The translations under genes and the position numbers were made by a program. From Pseudopithomyces maydicus (lineage: Eukaryota; Ascomycota; Dothideomycetes; Pleosporales; Didymosphaeriaceae), in the NCBI GenBank assembly GCA_026873275.1, contig JANTUC010000016.1, positions 496,001 through 560,000 on the forward strand: a stretch of DNA of 64,000 nucleotides, read 5' to 3'. This document shows positions 35,192 to 46,089 of this stretch, one piece after another; position 1 is the first letter of the stretch, and the number at the start of each line of letters is the position of its first letter. The notes beneath the pieces were generated by a model, which saw only the letters and a program-made list of their open reading frames with translations, was not told the DNA's origin and made no database searches.

Positions 35192-37242
35192 ATGACCGAG
35201 CTCCACGAAGCCCTCGAGTGCCTCCGCCCAAAGGACTTCACGGACGTCCCCGTCAATGACCTCGCCGCCTTTCTCCCGGACATCTTCGCAAAGGCAGAAT
35301 TGATAGCCAACTCGGTCCCACCTCCGCCCAATGGCACACCTTACGAGTCCTCGCGACGTTCCCGTCCCGACGCCAACGGCGCACGATGCGCCGCAGACCT
35401 CACCATCTCCCAGGCGCGGAGACCAGTGTCCAAGGAAAATGAAGCATTGCAGAAAGCGTGGGGGAAACCGTTGAAGCTGGGCGCGAAGGATGCCGCGACG
35501 GGAATCAGCGTGCACAAAATGGCTGGTCATGACAGACACGGAGCGTGGTTCGCCAGGACGAGCATACACGAGGGATTGGGCTTTGCGAAGTGGAAGAAGG
35601 CCATGATGAGAGAGTTCCCGGCGAGCTTGGAAGTCCAGGGTGGGCCGGGAGAAGGCAACGTGAGGGGAATAGGGGGTGATCAGAGGCTTGAGGATATCCG
35701 TGTCGAAGGAATTGGGCAGTTGGAAGGTGAGTATATTCATTATGTTTGATTTCTTTGAAGGGAGGACGAGAAAGGCTGACTGGGTGGCAGTATATCAGTT
35801 GTCTGCACAATTCCCCGGCCCCACCGCACCCCGAGAATTCATAACCCTCCTTCTCACTTCTCCGAACTGCCTAAGTAGCGCGTCCAAGGTCGGCGACATA
35901 ATGCCACGGCATTACATGGTTGTCTCTATACCTGTGTCTCACCCAGATGCTCCTTCGCGCGATGGAATGGTGCGAGGAGAATACGAGTCGGTCGAGATGA
36001 TTCGCGAAATCCCTTTGTCACATTCACAATCTAAGAACGCATCTGCCTCTACATCTGACCTTCTTAAAAACACCCAAGATGGGAAAAAGAGACGAGAGCG
36101 CGACCACACAATCTCCTTTGCAGAATCACGCGGTCCCTTTGCGAAGGGCGAGAAAATCGATAGAAAGGATCAAGCAGACGACGATGACCCTGAAACGAAC
36201 CCTGTCGAGTGGATCATGATCACGAGAAGTGATCCTGGCGGTGGTATTCCAAGATTTATGGTAGAGAGAAGCACGCCAGCGAGTATCGTCCAGGATGCGA
36301 CCAAGTTCCTGAACTGGGCGTGTTCAAAAGACGATTTTCCCTCGAGAGACGACGAGCCTGTGCAGCCTTCAGATACGCAGGTGCCAAATGGCGAAGAGGA
36401 ACATCCCGAGGTATATACAGATGGCCAACCACGCCTATCAACAGCAGAAAACAACGGCATATTAGCAGGTGTAGGGACCAGCATCGCTGACCGCCCTACC
36501 CGTCCCTCATCCATCCGCCACCCCTCACACACATCAACAAACGGCCAAACATCCGACCCCCACCCATGTACGAAGCCGACCAAGCCGTCTCCCGCGCCGT
36601 CCTCTCCCTCCACCGCTCCGACTCCCAATCCTCCACCGCAACATCCTCCTCCTCCCTCGACTCCTTCGCCTCCGCCGAGCAATTCAACACCGCGCCCGAA
36701 GGCTTACCCCCAACATCCCCCTCTCCACGCCCCTGGACCCAAACTCCTCCTCCTCCACCCACGCCCTCACCACGCACCACACCAAGGAGCTCCAAAAAAT
36801 CGAAGAAAAGCGCCTCAAGCTCAAAGAAAAACTCGCCGCCGCCCGCGCCAAAGACCTCAAAGGAGGCACAAAGTCCACGCGTGAGATCGAGAAAGCCGAA
36901 CAGCGGCACAAGCGCCACAAGGAGAAGCAAGAGGCTAAATTCGCGCGCGAGGTGCAGAAGTTGGAGGCGCGGCGTGACAAGGAGACGCGCAAGCTGGTGG
37001 CGAGGCAGCAGAAGGAGGCGGATAAGACGGCGTTGCAGCGCGCGCAGCGGGATCGCGATGAGTATCGGCAGAGGGCGGAGCTGGCGGAGAAGGAGGTGAG
37101 GATACTGAGGGAGCAGTTGGGGGAGGTGCAGAGGGAGAATACGGCGTTGGTGGCGGGTGTGGGGAAGGTGAGTGGCGGGGTCGAGATTTTGAGGAGGGTG
37201 AAGGAGGAGATGGAGGGGAAGGGGGAGGGACCGGGCGAGTAG
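35192..37242 (+). CDS. DUF3074 (START-like) protein with coiled-coil tail, two frame breaks
   Basis: A fungal protein with a DUF3074 domain, a START-like lipid-binding fold of unknown ligand. Exon 1 is 35192-35726; the 64 bp intron (GTGAG...GGCAG) leads to exon 2 at 35791. Blocks include SVHKMAGHDRHGAWFARTSI, FITLLLTSPN, HYMVVSIPVSHPDAPSRDGM, NPVEWIMITRSDPGGGIPRF and ATKFLNWAC. The frame changes twice in the second half: C5 at 36557-36561 (IRPPPMYEADQAVSRAVLSL continues) and C5 at 36707-36711 or 36717-36721 (TPLDPNSSSSTHALTTHHTK continues). One extra C at each restores the whole gene. The tail has long heptad-like helices (ELQKIEEKRLKLKEKL to EVRILREQLGEVQREN), clearly a coiled coil. The start is the first plausible ATG; an upstream exon cannot be excluded. 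Confidence 0.8.
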
Positions 37243-37637
37243 TAGGAGTAGTAGTGGGAGTGTGAGGAGTGGGGTGAAGAGGAGGGAGAGTGGGCTTGCT
37301 GCGAATGGGAGCCCGGAGAAGGTTTAGATCTTATAAAGAACGGGTGGGCTAGGTGGTTTGTCGGATTCTGATTTTCTTTTGCTGAAAAGATACACTATTT
37401 CGGCGCTTCTGTGGGAGTCGTGGTCTTTCGGCTTGCTTTTTCTTTTGACGTGGTCATGGTTTAAATTGTTGTTTCAATGTACAATATTATCAGGCCTACG
37501 AGTCGTCGTTTTCCTCCCCTTAGGATACAAGTAGATATCGATACCCATACCATACCATCCTCCCGGCCCCATCCATCAAAACCCCAATCCGTAAAACAAT
37601 GCTCTACCAACACATCCACCCACCCTTCTCTCCCTCT
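37243..37637. other. Intergenic, convergent 3' ends
   Basis: No gene is supported in this 395 bp between the DUF3074 and hydrolase 3' ends. Confidence 0.5.
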
Positions 37638-38638
37638 CTATGCCACTTTCCCCAACCACCCCAGCAACGCCCCATGAAACCTCTCACTATCCTGAATATG
37701 CGGCGCATGCCCCAAATCCTCAAACTCCACAATCTCCGCCCCTGGGATCCTCTCCCTCGCCTCCTTCCCCAGCACCGAGTAATTCCCCAACTTCGCCTGC
37801 ACTTCAGGCGGACTCCACGCCTTCCCAATCGCCGTGTTGTCTTTCTCTCCGATGAGCAGCAGGGTCTTCGCCCTGATGAGCGGAAACTCGTACACGACAG
37901 GCCCCGTGAGGACAGCCTGCGTGGTGAGCGCCATGTCGAAGGCGAAGGTAGTTCCTTCGACGGGGGTCTGGTACAGCGAGACGAGCATGTTGACCCAGGT
38001 GTCGTAGGCGGGGGTCCATGTGTTGACGTAGTAGGTTGCTTGTTGGTATTTCCTGATCGAAGCATACGTCGTGGCGAGCTCGTCTGCGAAGAGGGCCTCC
38101 GCGGTGCGCCAGGGGACGCCCTTGGCGATCCAGTCCTCTAGGCCGATGGGGTTTGCGAGGACGAGGGCGGAGGTGGTGTCTGGGTAGGCGAGGGCGAAGC
38201 GCGCGGCGAGCATGCCGCCCATGCTGTGGCCGAGGATGGTGGCGCTGGATATCGACAGGGAGGAGAGGAGGGATTGTGTGTTTGAGGCGAGCTGGTTGAG
38301 GGAGAATTGGTAGGAGGGGGCTTGGAGGACTTGCAGAAGCCGATTTGATCGGGGATGAGGACGCGGTAGCCGGCGGCGGAGAGGCGGGTTGCTGAGTCTT
38401 GCCAGGTGGCGCCGCAGAAGTTTTTGCCGTGGAGCAGGACGATGACTTTGGGGGATGAGGTGGAGTTTAAGTTTTCCGGGGGCACGTCCATGTAGGCCAT
38501 TGAAAGGTTGAGGCGTTGGGATGTCAGGTTGTGGTAGTGGATTGGCCATGGGTAAGTGTAGTTCCAGGAGCTGGGTGGGATTACGGTTTGGGCAAGGGCA
38601 GTGGATGCCACCAGGGAGAGGATGGTGGCTAACCGCAT
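37638..38638 (-). CDS. Secreted alpha/beta hydrolase, frame broken at 38316-38320
   Basis: An alpha/beta-hydrolase fold enzyme of about 333 residues. MRLATILSLVASTALAQT is a signal peptide, so it is probably secreted. Motifs: oxyanion region VIVLLHGKNFCGATW, nucleophile elbow ILGHSMGGML (Ser about 139), acid strand LLLIGEKDNTAIGKAW and His in EFEDLGHAPHIQ. The frame breaks after IGFCKSSKP; the G5 run at 38316-38320 (C5 in the coding sense) made six gives SKPPSYQFSLNQLASNTQ and continuous reading to the stop. I treat it as functional with a probable base-call error. The family includes epoxide hydrolases and esterases; this subgroup has no clear substrate. Confidence 0.85.
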
Positions 38639-39600
38639 GATGGATTGTTTTGCTACTGGCATGTGTAGGTTTGAGGGATGTTTATTCAAGTGTTGATTTA
38701 GCCGGACCCTTGGTTTATATGTACGATGGCGTGCGCCACCACGGAGACAAGCTACCGTTCGGGACATCTTGGTGCGGAGCGGTGTAGGGCGTATGTGAGG
38801 CATACCAAAGTCACTTTTAGTATATAGAGATGGTATACTAGTGTTATTGCCTCAGAAACATGAGGCTGAGTATTTCATACATCAATTGTAGATGGCAATG
38901 GCCCATCGTGGTTTAAGGAAAGATTCATCTCAATTGATGCACGCAGCTACATGACGGAATTATCTAGATCAGTGCTGATTGAAGACAGAGTTATCGTCTG
39001 TTGTATGATTGCTAAATTCAAAATTATCAAGATCGAACGTTCTCCATGCTCCAGCCCAAGTAAGGTTGGCTGTTTACAAGTTCTCGGTCGCGCCCCCACG
39101 ACCCCTCCACCAGCACCTTCCTCCACCAATCATGCTTATCTCCGCTCCGGCAGCGGCTCGGGCTCCGATGCATATTATCAGCCTTTCACTCGGCACATGC
39201 CTTTTCTGCATGTACTCTGCATGGACCTTGTGCAGAAAACATTCCCACTTGTCGAGTACCAAAGGCCATAATCTGCACGCTTTGCGATCCACGGGGTGAT
39301 ACCAAACGCGAAAACGGAACACGGAATACGATCTGCCCCGCGGTTGAGAACAGCTGTTAGCAAGAGCAAGGTTTCGGATACAAAAGCCACTCCGAAAACA
39401 AAAGGGCGCTTACAGGTCGAAAACAAAACACCTGCAATCGAATCTGAAAGTTCACGTCCTTTTCAAAAGACATCTCGAGCGCTCGCAATAGCTCTCTCAG
39501 ACACGACCATCGCTCTGGTCTTTCCCTTCTAATTCGCCCCCCACCAATTCACGATCAAGCACGCCACCATCCCTTCAATTACCCTCAAATACCCCCCACA
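38639..39600. other. Intergenic, divergent promoters
   Basis: This 962 bp separates two divergent hydrolase genes. No gene is supported. The last 60 bases before the FSH-like start are C-rich. Confidence 0.5.
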
Positions 39601-40401
39601 ATGGTCAACCCCACCATCCTCGCCTTCCACGGCTCCGGCTCAAACTCCACAATCCACACCATCCAACTCGCCCGCCTCGCGCGCTTCCTCCGCCCCCACT
39701 TCGACATCGAATCCCTAACCGGCACCGTCGAGTCGTCCGCAGGCCCGGGCATCCTCCCCTTTTTCGAGGGCTGCGGCCCGTACTACCGCTGGCTGCCCCC
39801 CAGCGAGTCGCTCAACGCCTCCGACACGAAGGATGCCTCCACGACGAACCTGCACATGCTGCCCGAGGTCGTGGCGCTGATCAAGGGCGAGGTGGCCAAG
39901 GCCAAGGCGCGGGGCAGCAAGGTGGTGGGCGTGGTGGGATTTTCGCAGGGGACGCGCGTGGTGGCGGGGTTGTTGAAGGCGGCGCAGGTGCAGGGGGAAT
40001 TAGCGAGGGAGGGGAAGGCCGAGGGATTGGAATGGTTGGCGGATATCAAGTTTGGGCTGAGCATGTGCTCTTCGTTCCCGCCGCCGATTGTACCGGGGGA
40101 GGTGGTGGAGGTGGTACGAAAGTCGGGGTGGGAGGAGGAGAGGCAGGAGGCTGTTTTGGGGGCGAAGATTAAGGTGCCGGCGTTGCATGTTTTGGGGGGA
40201 CAGGACGAGTGGCGGTGGGGGGGTCAGTTGCTGATCGAGAATACGTATGAGATGGATGTAGAGGCGAAGAGTGTCGTGGAGGCTGGGAAGAGTGGCCTTT
40301 ATATCTTTGATATTGGTCACCATTACCCGGTGGTGCAGGAAGATACTGAGAAGGTTGCAGATTGGGTGACGAAGACGTGGAATGGGGTCAAGGCACCATA
40401 G
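39601..40401 (+). CDS. FSH1-family serine hydrolase
   Basis: A single-exon, 266-residue cytosolic serine hydrolase of the FSH1/OVCA2 family. The N-terminus TILAFHGSGSNSTIHTIQLA is typical, the nucleophile is S115 in VVGFSQGTRV, and the acid and histidine are in LGGQDEWRW and DIGHHYPVVQ. FSH-type hydrolases occur in primary metabolism and as thioesterase-like partners in fungal polyketide clusters (for example citrinin); no synthase lies in this window, so a pathway cannot be assigned. No signal peptide. Confidence 0.9.
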   Translation: MVNPTILAFHGSGSNSTIHTIQLARLARFLRPHFDIESLTGTVESSAGPGILPFFEGCGPYYRWLPPSESLNASDTKDASTTNLHMLPEVVALIKGEVAKAKARGSKVVGVVGFSQGTRVVAGLLKAAQVQGELAREGKAEGLEWLADIKFGLSMCSSFPPPIVPGEVVEVVRKSGWEEERQEAVLGAKIKVPALHVLGGQDEWRWGGQLLIENTYEMDVEAKSVVEAGKSGLYIFDIGHHYPVVQEDTEKVADWVTKTWNGVKAP

Positions 40402-40610
40402 ACGATGGGTAAGTTCACGTGCATATAGAAAGGAGTATCATTATATTTTATGCGGATCAGGAGAAAGCGCAGTATTAGTTAGAAGAACATGTTGGGAATT
40501 AAATGTTCATCACTTTCGCCAGTTTCAGTCGTTAAAATGTTATTTCATTACCAAAGACATTTTCACTCGTGAAAATTCATCAATTACCCAATATCCTGTC
40601 TTTATTCTCA

Positions 40611-43553
40611 TCATTTCAACAGCCCACACATGCACTGGCAGTCCGGCACAGGACACATCGCATGCCTTGCAAACCAATCCCTTGCATGGTGCCCATGGAA
40701 TCCGTGTGTGCAGTTCATACAGAAAACCATCAACCTGGCCTCCATGTCTTCTTCTTTCAGACTCTGTGCAGCACCAACCTTACTTGGGTCAGGGCTGCCC
40801 AACCACATCATGCACAATCCACAGCGCGGCATCTGTGCATTGCAGTTCGGGCATGCAAGTGATGGCGACGTGGTGCTACCCTTCGGGCGAGGAGGACGCA
40901 TCGGCCGCGATGTAGAAGGTTGATGATGGTGTGAAGGCGCGCTAGGAACGAGATACGAGCGTGATGTTCGAGGGTCGCGGCGGAGCGCAAGGTTTTGCTG
41001 GCAGTTATGGCACCGGAGGGAGACGGAGGGGGAAGATGGTTTTGTAGTTGTAAGGCCATCACGGGAGACGCTTTTCAAGTTATGGTCTTTGATGTACTTT
41101 GTTCTTTCGAGGAAGGTCCGCCAGATCTGCATCTGGTTGAGGTAGATCTCCTTCCAGAGCGCCCAACGGGCATCTTGAATGTAGAGTGGACACGCGCGGG
41201 ATAGGATTAGCACCGCTGACTGAAGGTCGCCGAACTTGGAAATGTAGTGTTCGAAGAGGTCCATTGCGCGATTTGTAAGGCCGGTGAGCAAGAGACCTTC
41301 AATGTTACCGTATGCCACTGTCTCCTGCGTGCAAACCCTGAGGAAGTGGGAAAGCTTGTCATCGGACAGATACTTGAGAGCCACACCAACACGGTCTGGG
41401 AGTGAGAGCTGTTCCATTTCGACGACTGTATTCCAATCGCCGCTTATAAAGTATGCCAATAAGCCTTTGAGGTAGGGCTCGTCGGTCATGTCTGCCATCC
41501 AGGAACAAAGGTGGCGCTGGTCTTCGTTCACGGAATCGCATGCTATCACGGCTCCCAAACCGATATTTTCAATCTGTTTGGCTTGGACGGTCTCCTTCAA
41601 GATATCGAGTGCAACCTCCTTGTAACCTTGGAATACGGCCAGTACAATAGCTTTGTAATACTGTCCTTCATCGACCAGCAAGCCACAGCGCTCGCGTAGG
41701 CCTTTTTTTGAGAGGTTCCATCCGCAAAGCGAAAGGCAGAGCTGTCGATTGTCGGGACGCTCAGTAGCAACGCCAGAGAAGGGCGGAAACTCTTTCTTCT
41801 CGCAGATTTCTGACACTGTTTCAGAGAAAACGGATTCGGATGTTTTTGAATCAGGGTCCACCAAACGCTGGTCGTACATCGTGAGCTCGTTCGACCAGAT
41901 AGAAGTAACACCCAGATATGCCAGATCTAGACCTTCCTTGGCAGCCATTCCGTCATTCCAAGCGTGTGCTTCCATCCGCTCGACCAAGTTCCAAGCATCA
42001 ACAAGCCATCTATCGTTGGCCACGATTTCTTTGTTCTTGCGACAGTCAAGGTTGTAACCTTCCTGGCAACGGCGCTTTTGAGTTTGTAATACCTTTAAAT
42101 AGTCATCTAGTGGCAGCTTTGCATTGGGAAATGCCAGGGTTAGAAGATCTTCGTGCATTTGGTGGCTTGAATGTGATGCTGTTTCGTGTGGAATACTTCC
42201 ATGCGAAGTTTCGACGTTGAGTCTATCCAGCCTCCCTGTGAGGGTATCTCTTGGGTCTACGCTGGCGTCAAGATTGTCGCCCGGGGTGTGATTTTGCAGT
42301 CCAATCAAATCTTCAGCAACAGTACCTTCTCTTCGACTGGGTTTGATGATTGGTGTTCGGTCTTTGTACACTTCTTCCAGTGCAGTTACATTGATGCTAG
42401 GCGCAGGAGGTGGTACTTTCAGAACTTCAATGTCTCTGTTTGGATGCAATGCTAATGCCGATATGCCAGAAAACGGGTTTCCAGGGCTCATGAAGTCGTA
42501 TGCAACAACATGGTTTGGATCTTGCAGTCCGTTCCGATCGTCGGACGACGGATAGCGCAGATTATGGGACACCTTGGTATAGTGTTGCGACTCCCAGTTC
42601 TGGGCGTGTGGTCCAACCTTTGAGGATTGATCTGACTCTGGCTGGTGCGAGTGCTGAGCGAGCTCAATGATTTTGAATTCCCCTGTACTTGCAAGAACAC
42701 CAAAAGTGCCCTTTTTCGTTCCCGAATACCGCAAACTCCATATTGTCGTTGGTTTAGGTTGGTTATTATCTACAACGGGTCGGAAATCCAACACGGCACC
42801 ATCATTGGAGCTTCTTTGTTTTACGTAGCGTTGATCCCAAACGGTAACGACAGGATCACCAGTCGTACCCGCGGAAATGAAGTAATTCTCGTCTAGAGGG
42901 TCTATGGCAATGTTATGAACCTGTCGGGTAGGGTACTGAGCGACTCCTGCCGTGGAAGAGTCTGGAGAAAGTCAGAATTGGTTGTTTGATGGAAGCTTGC
43001 CAAGCTAACCTCTTAAGTCATAGATACGGATACATTGCCTCGAAACACCGGCAACAAGGGTATCCGGTTGGTTCGAGAAGAATTTGATACTGGAAATGGC
43101 CTCTGAACTCGCCAGCTTCTTGTAAGGTTCCGTAGTGGAAGAAAAACTAGGGTTGTTGAGATCGTAGATATTTAAGCAAACATCATTCCGCACCCTGTCG
43201 AGGCCTGTTGCCACGTAATTCTTGGTGCTGAAGGCAATGGAGTTGCATTTCCGTTGGTGCCGGATGGGAAACGAATGGATGAATTCGCCCTGCGGTCGGT
43301 CCGGGTCGATCTGAACAATGGTTGCTTCACCCGAGGCAGACCCAATTCCTACGAGAGCCTCGTCACGCTTAGACCAATCGAAGGCCGTGTAGTTGGGCAG
43401 CTTGTCGCGGAAACATATCTGCTTATATTTCACCTTGTTCTTTTCATATCTCTCGATCTGGCAGAGCCGCAGACGATTGGTTGCAACGTCAATGATCAGA
43501 AAGCGCGGTGAGTGCTGGGTCGCGTGTGGAGACCATCTAATGGCTGCTTCCAT
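40611..43553 (-). CDS. SEA4/Mio-like subunit of the SEACAT (GATOR2) complex
   Basis: A 964-residue WD40 plus RING-type zinc protein, homologous to yeast Sea4 and animal Mios, which acts at the vacuole to relieve TORC1 inhibition. Exon 1 is 43010-43553 and exon 2 is 40611-42961; the 48 bp intron (GTTAG...CCAG) keeps phase. The start MEAAIRWSPHATQHSPRFLI matches the family. The propeller includes AFDWSKRDEALVGIGSASGE and HNIAIDPLDENYFISAGTTG. The C-terminus holds paired zinc motifs: CHNCQQNLAL, CPNCNAQMPRCGLCMMWLG and CMNCTHGFHGHHARDWF, ending CPVPDCQCMCG. It is head-to-head with EFG1 over 320 bp. Confidence 0.93.
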
Positions 43554-43873
43554 ACTATGGGATCCGTGGGTGGGGAATTGAGCAGAAGGGGGCTTGGCAC
43601 TGAAGACTATGGATCAAGACATCAGGCAGAGCAGGCGTACGGGTATGCAGATAGCGTACTTTGCTTACTTAGCGGGCAACTAGCAAAGACGTGCCGTTGT
43701 TGACGGGACGCCCCCGGTGCAGGTGAACGCTCGTGATTAGCTCGGAGCGCCAAGACGCCACGACGAGCGGTCAAGGATTCTGCCGCCCCGCCCCGCTGAA
43801 ACTTTTGGAAGCAGCAAGCGATTGGGACAACGCGACCCTGCAGCCTCTGGAATTCACCACACACGAGCCGACC
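43554..43873. other. Shared promoter, SEA4 / EFG1
   Basis: A 320 bp gap between divergent conserved genes. No gene is supported; it probably holds both 5' UTRs. Confidence 0.5.
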
Positions 43874-44774
43874 ATGTCTACCGGATTCGCGAAACGAAAG
43901 CGCGGCGATGCGGACGAGGGCGAGCGAGGGCACAGGCACAAGCAGCAGAAGCAGTTCCCGAGACGCCCTGGGCCGAGCAAGAATCAACACACCAGACGCA
44001 CCAAGTCAGAGAGTGCAAAGAGCGCCGACGAGGAGGCCCAGAAATCGATAAATGCACTCAAAAGCAGAGTGCGCGATCTGTCGCGTCTGCTGAGGCACGC
44101 CGACAGCGACGAGAAGAATCGCATGCCCCAGGGCATTCGCATCGAGCGCGAACGAGAGCTGGAGTCGTGCAGGCACGAGCTGGAGGAGAAGCAGACGGCA
44201 CAGCGAGAGTCGAAGTTCAGAAGCGACATCATTGGCAAATATCACATGGTCCGGTTCTTTGGTAAGTCCTTATTTCACAAAAACCACCGGCACCTACTAA
44301 GACGCAACAGAACGTCAAAAGGCAACAAGGACCGTCAAGCGCCTTCATAAACAGCTGTCTACCGTGGAGGACGAGTCGGAAAAGGCCGATAGAATGCGCA
44401 GCATACACAACGCCGAGGTCGACCTCAACTATACCCTCTACTACCCGCTGTTGAAAGCATACGTTTCGCTGTATCCAAGGCAGCCAAAGGATAGCGATAA
44501 GTCGGGCGATGCCGCACCACCAGTAGACGGGCCGAAAGGCGACATAAACATGTGGAAGGCGGTGGAGAAGGCAATGGAGGATGAGACCCTTGAAGACCTA
44601 CGGGAGAGCAGAGACGGAGTCTCAATACCAGGTGCACCAGCACGTAGCCAGCCCAAGACAGCAAAGAAGAATGGAAAGCCGAACAAGACAGAGCAAAGCA
44701 AGGAGAAGACGACGGGCGGTGGTGCCGAGGCAGGAGACGATGATGAAGACAGCGATGACGGATTTTTCGCATGA
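43874..44774 (+). CDS. efg1: rRNA-processing protein EFG1
   Basis: A 283-residue nucleolar small-subunit processome protein needed for early 18S rRNA cleavage. Exon 1 is 43874-44261 and exon 2 is 44311-44774 (49 bp intron, GTAAG...ACAG). The start MSTGFAKRKRGDADEGER is basic. The family core is SINALKSRVRDLSRLLRHAD, RIERERELESCRHELEEKQ, GKYHMVRFFERQKATRTVKR and the later EVDLNYTLYYPLLKAYVSLY. The tail is acidic (DDDEDSDDGFFA). It shares a promoter region with SEA4, a pairing of ribosome production with TORC1 control (inference). Confidence 0.92.
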
Positions 44775-45996
44775 GTGGTCTAATCTTCTGGCACCAAGCA
44801 TCTTCGGACTTGGATCCATGCTGCTGCACGAGCATATCATTGTGATCTCAGAAACATGGGCATTTAGCGCGGCGATCGCAACGGTTCATGCGGACCATGG
44901 GCCAGAACATGTGTTGGCACGTGGATTATATTGAGACAGAGCTCCGGGCTGTTCGAACGTCAGAGACATTGTCTTAGACCCTGAAGATGAGGCACTGGCA
45001 ACGCGAATAGTGGGAAAATGGAAATGGGGGTGGTGACCAGCGCTACGGACGATGACCGTTGCTAGTGACGATGCCACAAGTGCTGATTGTCTGTCCACCT
45101 AGGGTCATGAGCGAGGCGGCACCGCAGCAGGTGGTACGATGTTCGCACAGTGGAGCTGGTAGACGTCAGGGTACCTAGGTACTTCGGTGACAGCTCACAG
45201 GCGTGTGTATAGATACAGCATAATACCAGGATATTGCCTATACTCTCAAAGTAGCACACCGTATTGGCTCTCTACAACGGCCGTAAGCTGCACTAGTGAC
45301 GTGCAATTAAGGATACTGCGCGGCGTCGAATGGTGGAGGTGGCCCTGCTGCACGTTCATTTTAGGGCAGATCTCCCCGCAATCCTGCCGGCTAACGCTAT
45401 CCAGGAACATGCGAACCGGTATACAGCAAGTCATTCTGTAGGTACTACTTTGCGCATCTAGGTACCGCAGCACTTACTCGATGGGTGATCTCGAGCTCGA
45501 TCCAGCTTCTCTTTTCGACCCTGCGTCCGTCGCCCGAATGCTCTTCTCGAGGGCCAATTCCGGCACCCCACATGCCTCATGACGACATGGGAGGCCCGAA
45601 AGGCTCGCTCAAGCGCCGGGCCCTGGACCTGGTCTGCTGACTGCCGAATGGGCAGCTCCAAGATCGACATCTCTGCAGAGTCCATCCTGATACCAAGGCG
45701 CCCCGTAACCTTCGACTCACACCTTCCCAAGATGTGACACCGCTAGGTACCATTCCGATGCGCTATTGCTCCCCGTTTACCATGGCCACTGCCCAGGCGA
45801 CCCACCCTCACCAATCCTGCGCCTTCCCGGCAGTGGCGTGGAGCTTGTTCTGCCACGAGAACGGTAAACAGTCATGTGAATGCGTGGGCGCCTGGTACTT
45901 GTTGGTCCCGCACTTCGTTCGCATGCGGTCAGATCTGCAGCTACACCTGCTAATTGTTGGCCGGGGTAATGTCATTTGCGATGGCTGTTTGGTACC
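44775..45996. other. Intergenic upstream of GH47 gene
   Basis: No gene is supported in this 1.2 kb. Confidence 0.45.
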
Positions 45997-46003
45997 TATA
46001 AAA
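45997..46003 (+). promoter_or_regulatory. TATA box of the GH47 gene
   Basis: TATAAAA lies 93 bp before the ATG, within the usual range for fungal core promoters. Confidence 0.55.
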
Positions 46004-46089
46004 GCTTTCGCGACGCAGCTGTTCGCTCGCCCCAGGTCATTGGTGCTCTTCGTGAAAGATTCGGCCATTTTCGGATGTGATTGGTCGAC

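Noticed and set aside
39601..40401. FSH-type hydrolase as part of a polyketide cluster
   Set aside because: No polyketide or peptide synthase, transporter or cluster regulator is nearby; neighbours are conserved cell-biology genes.
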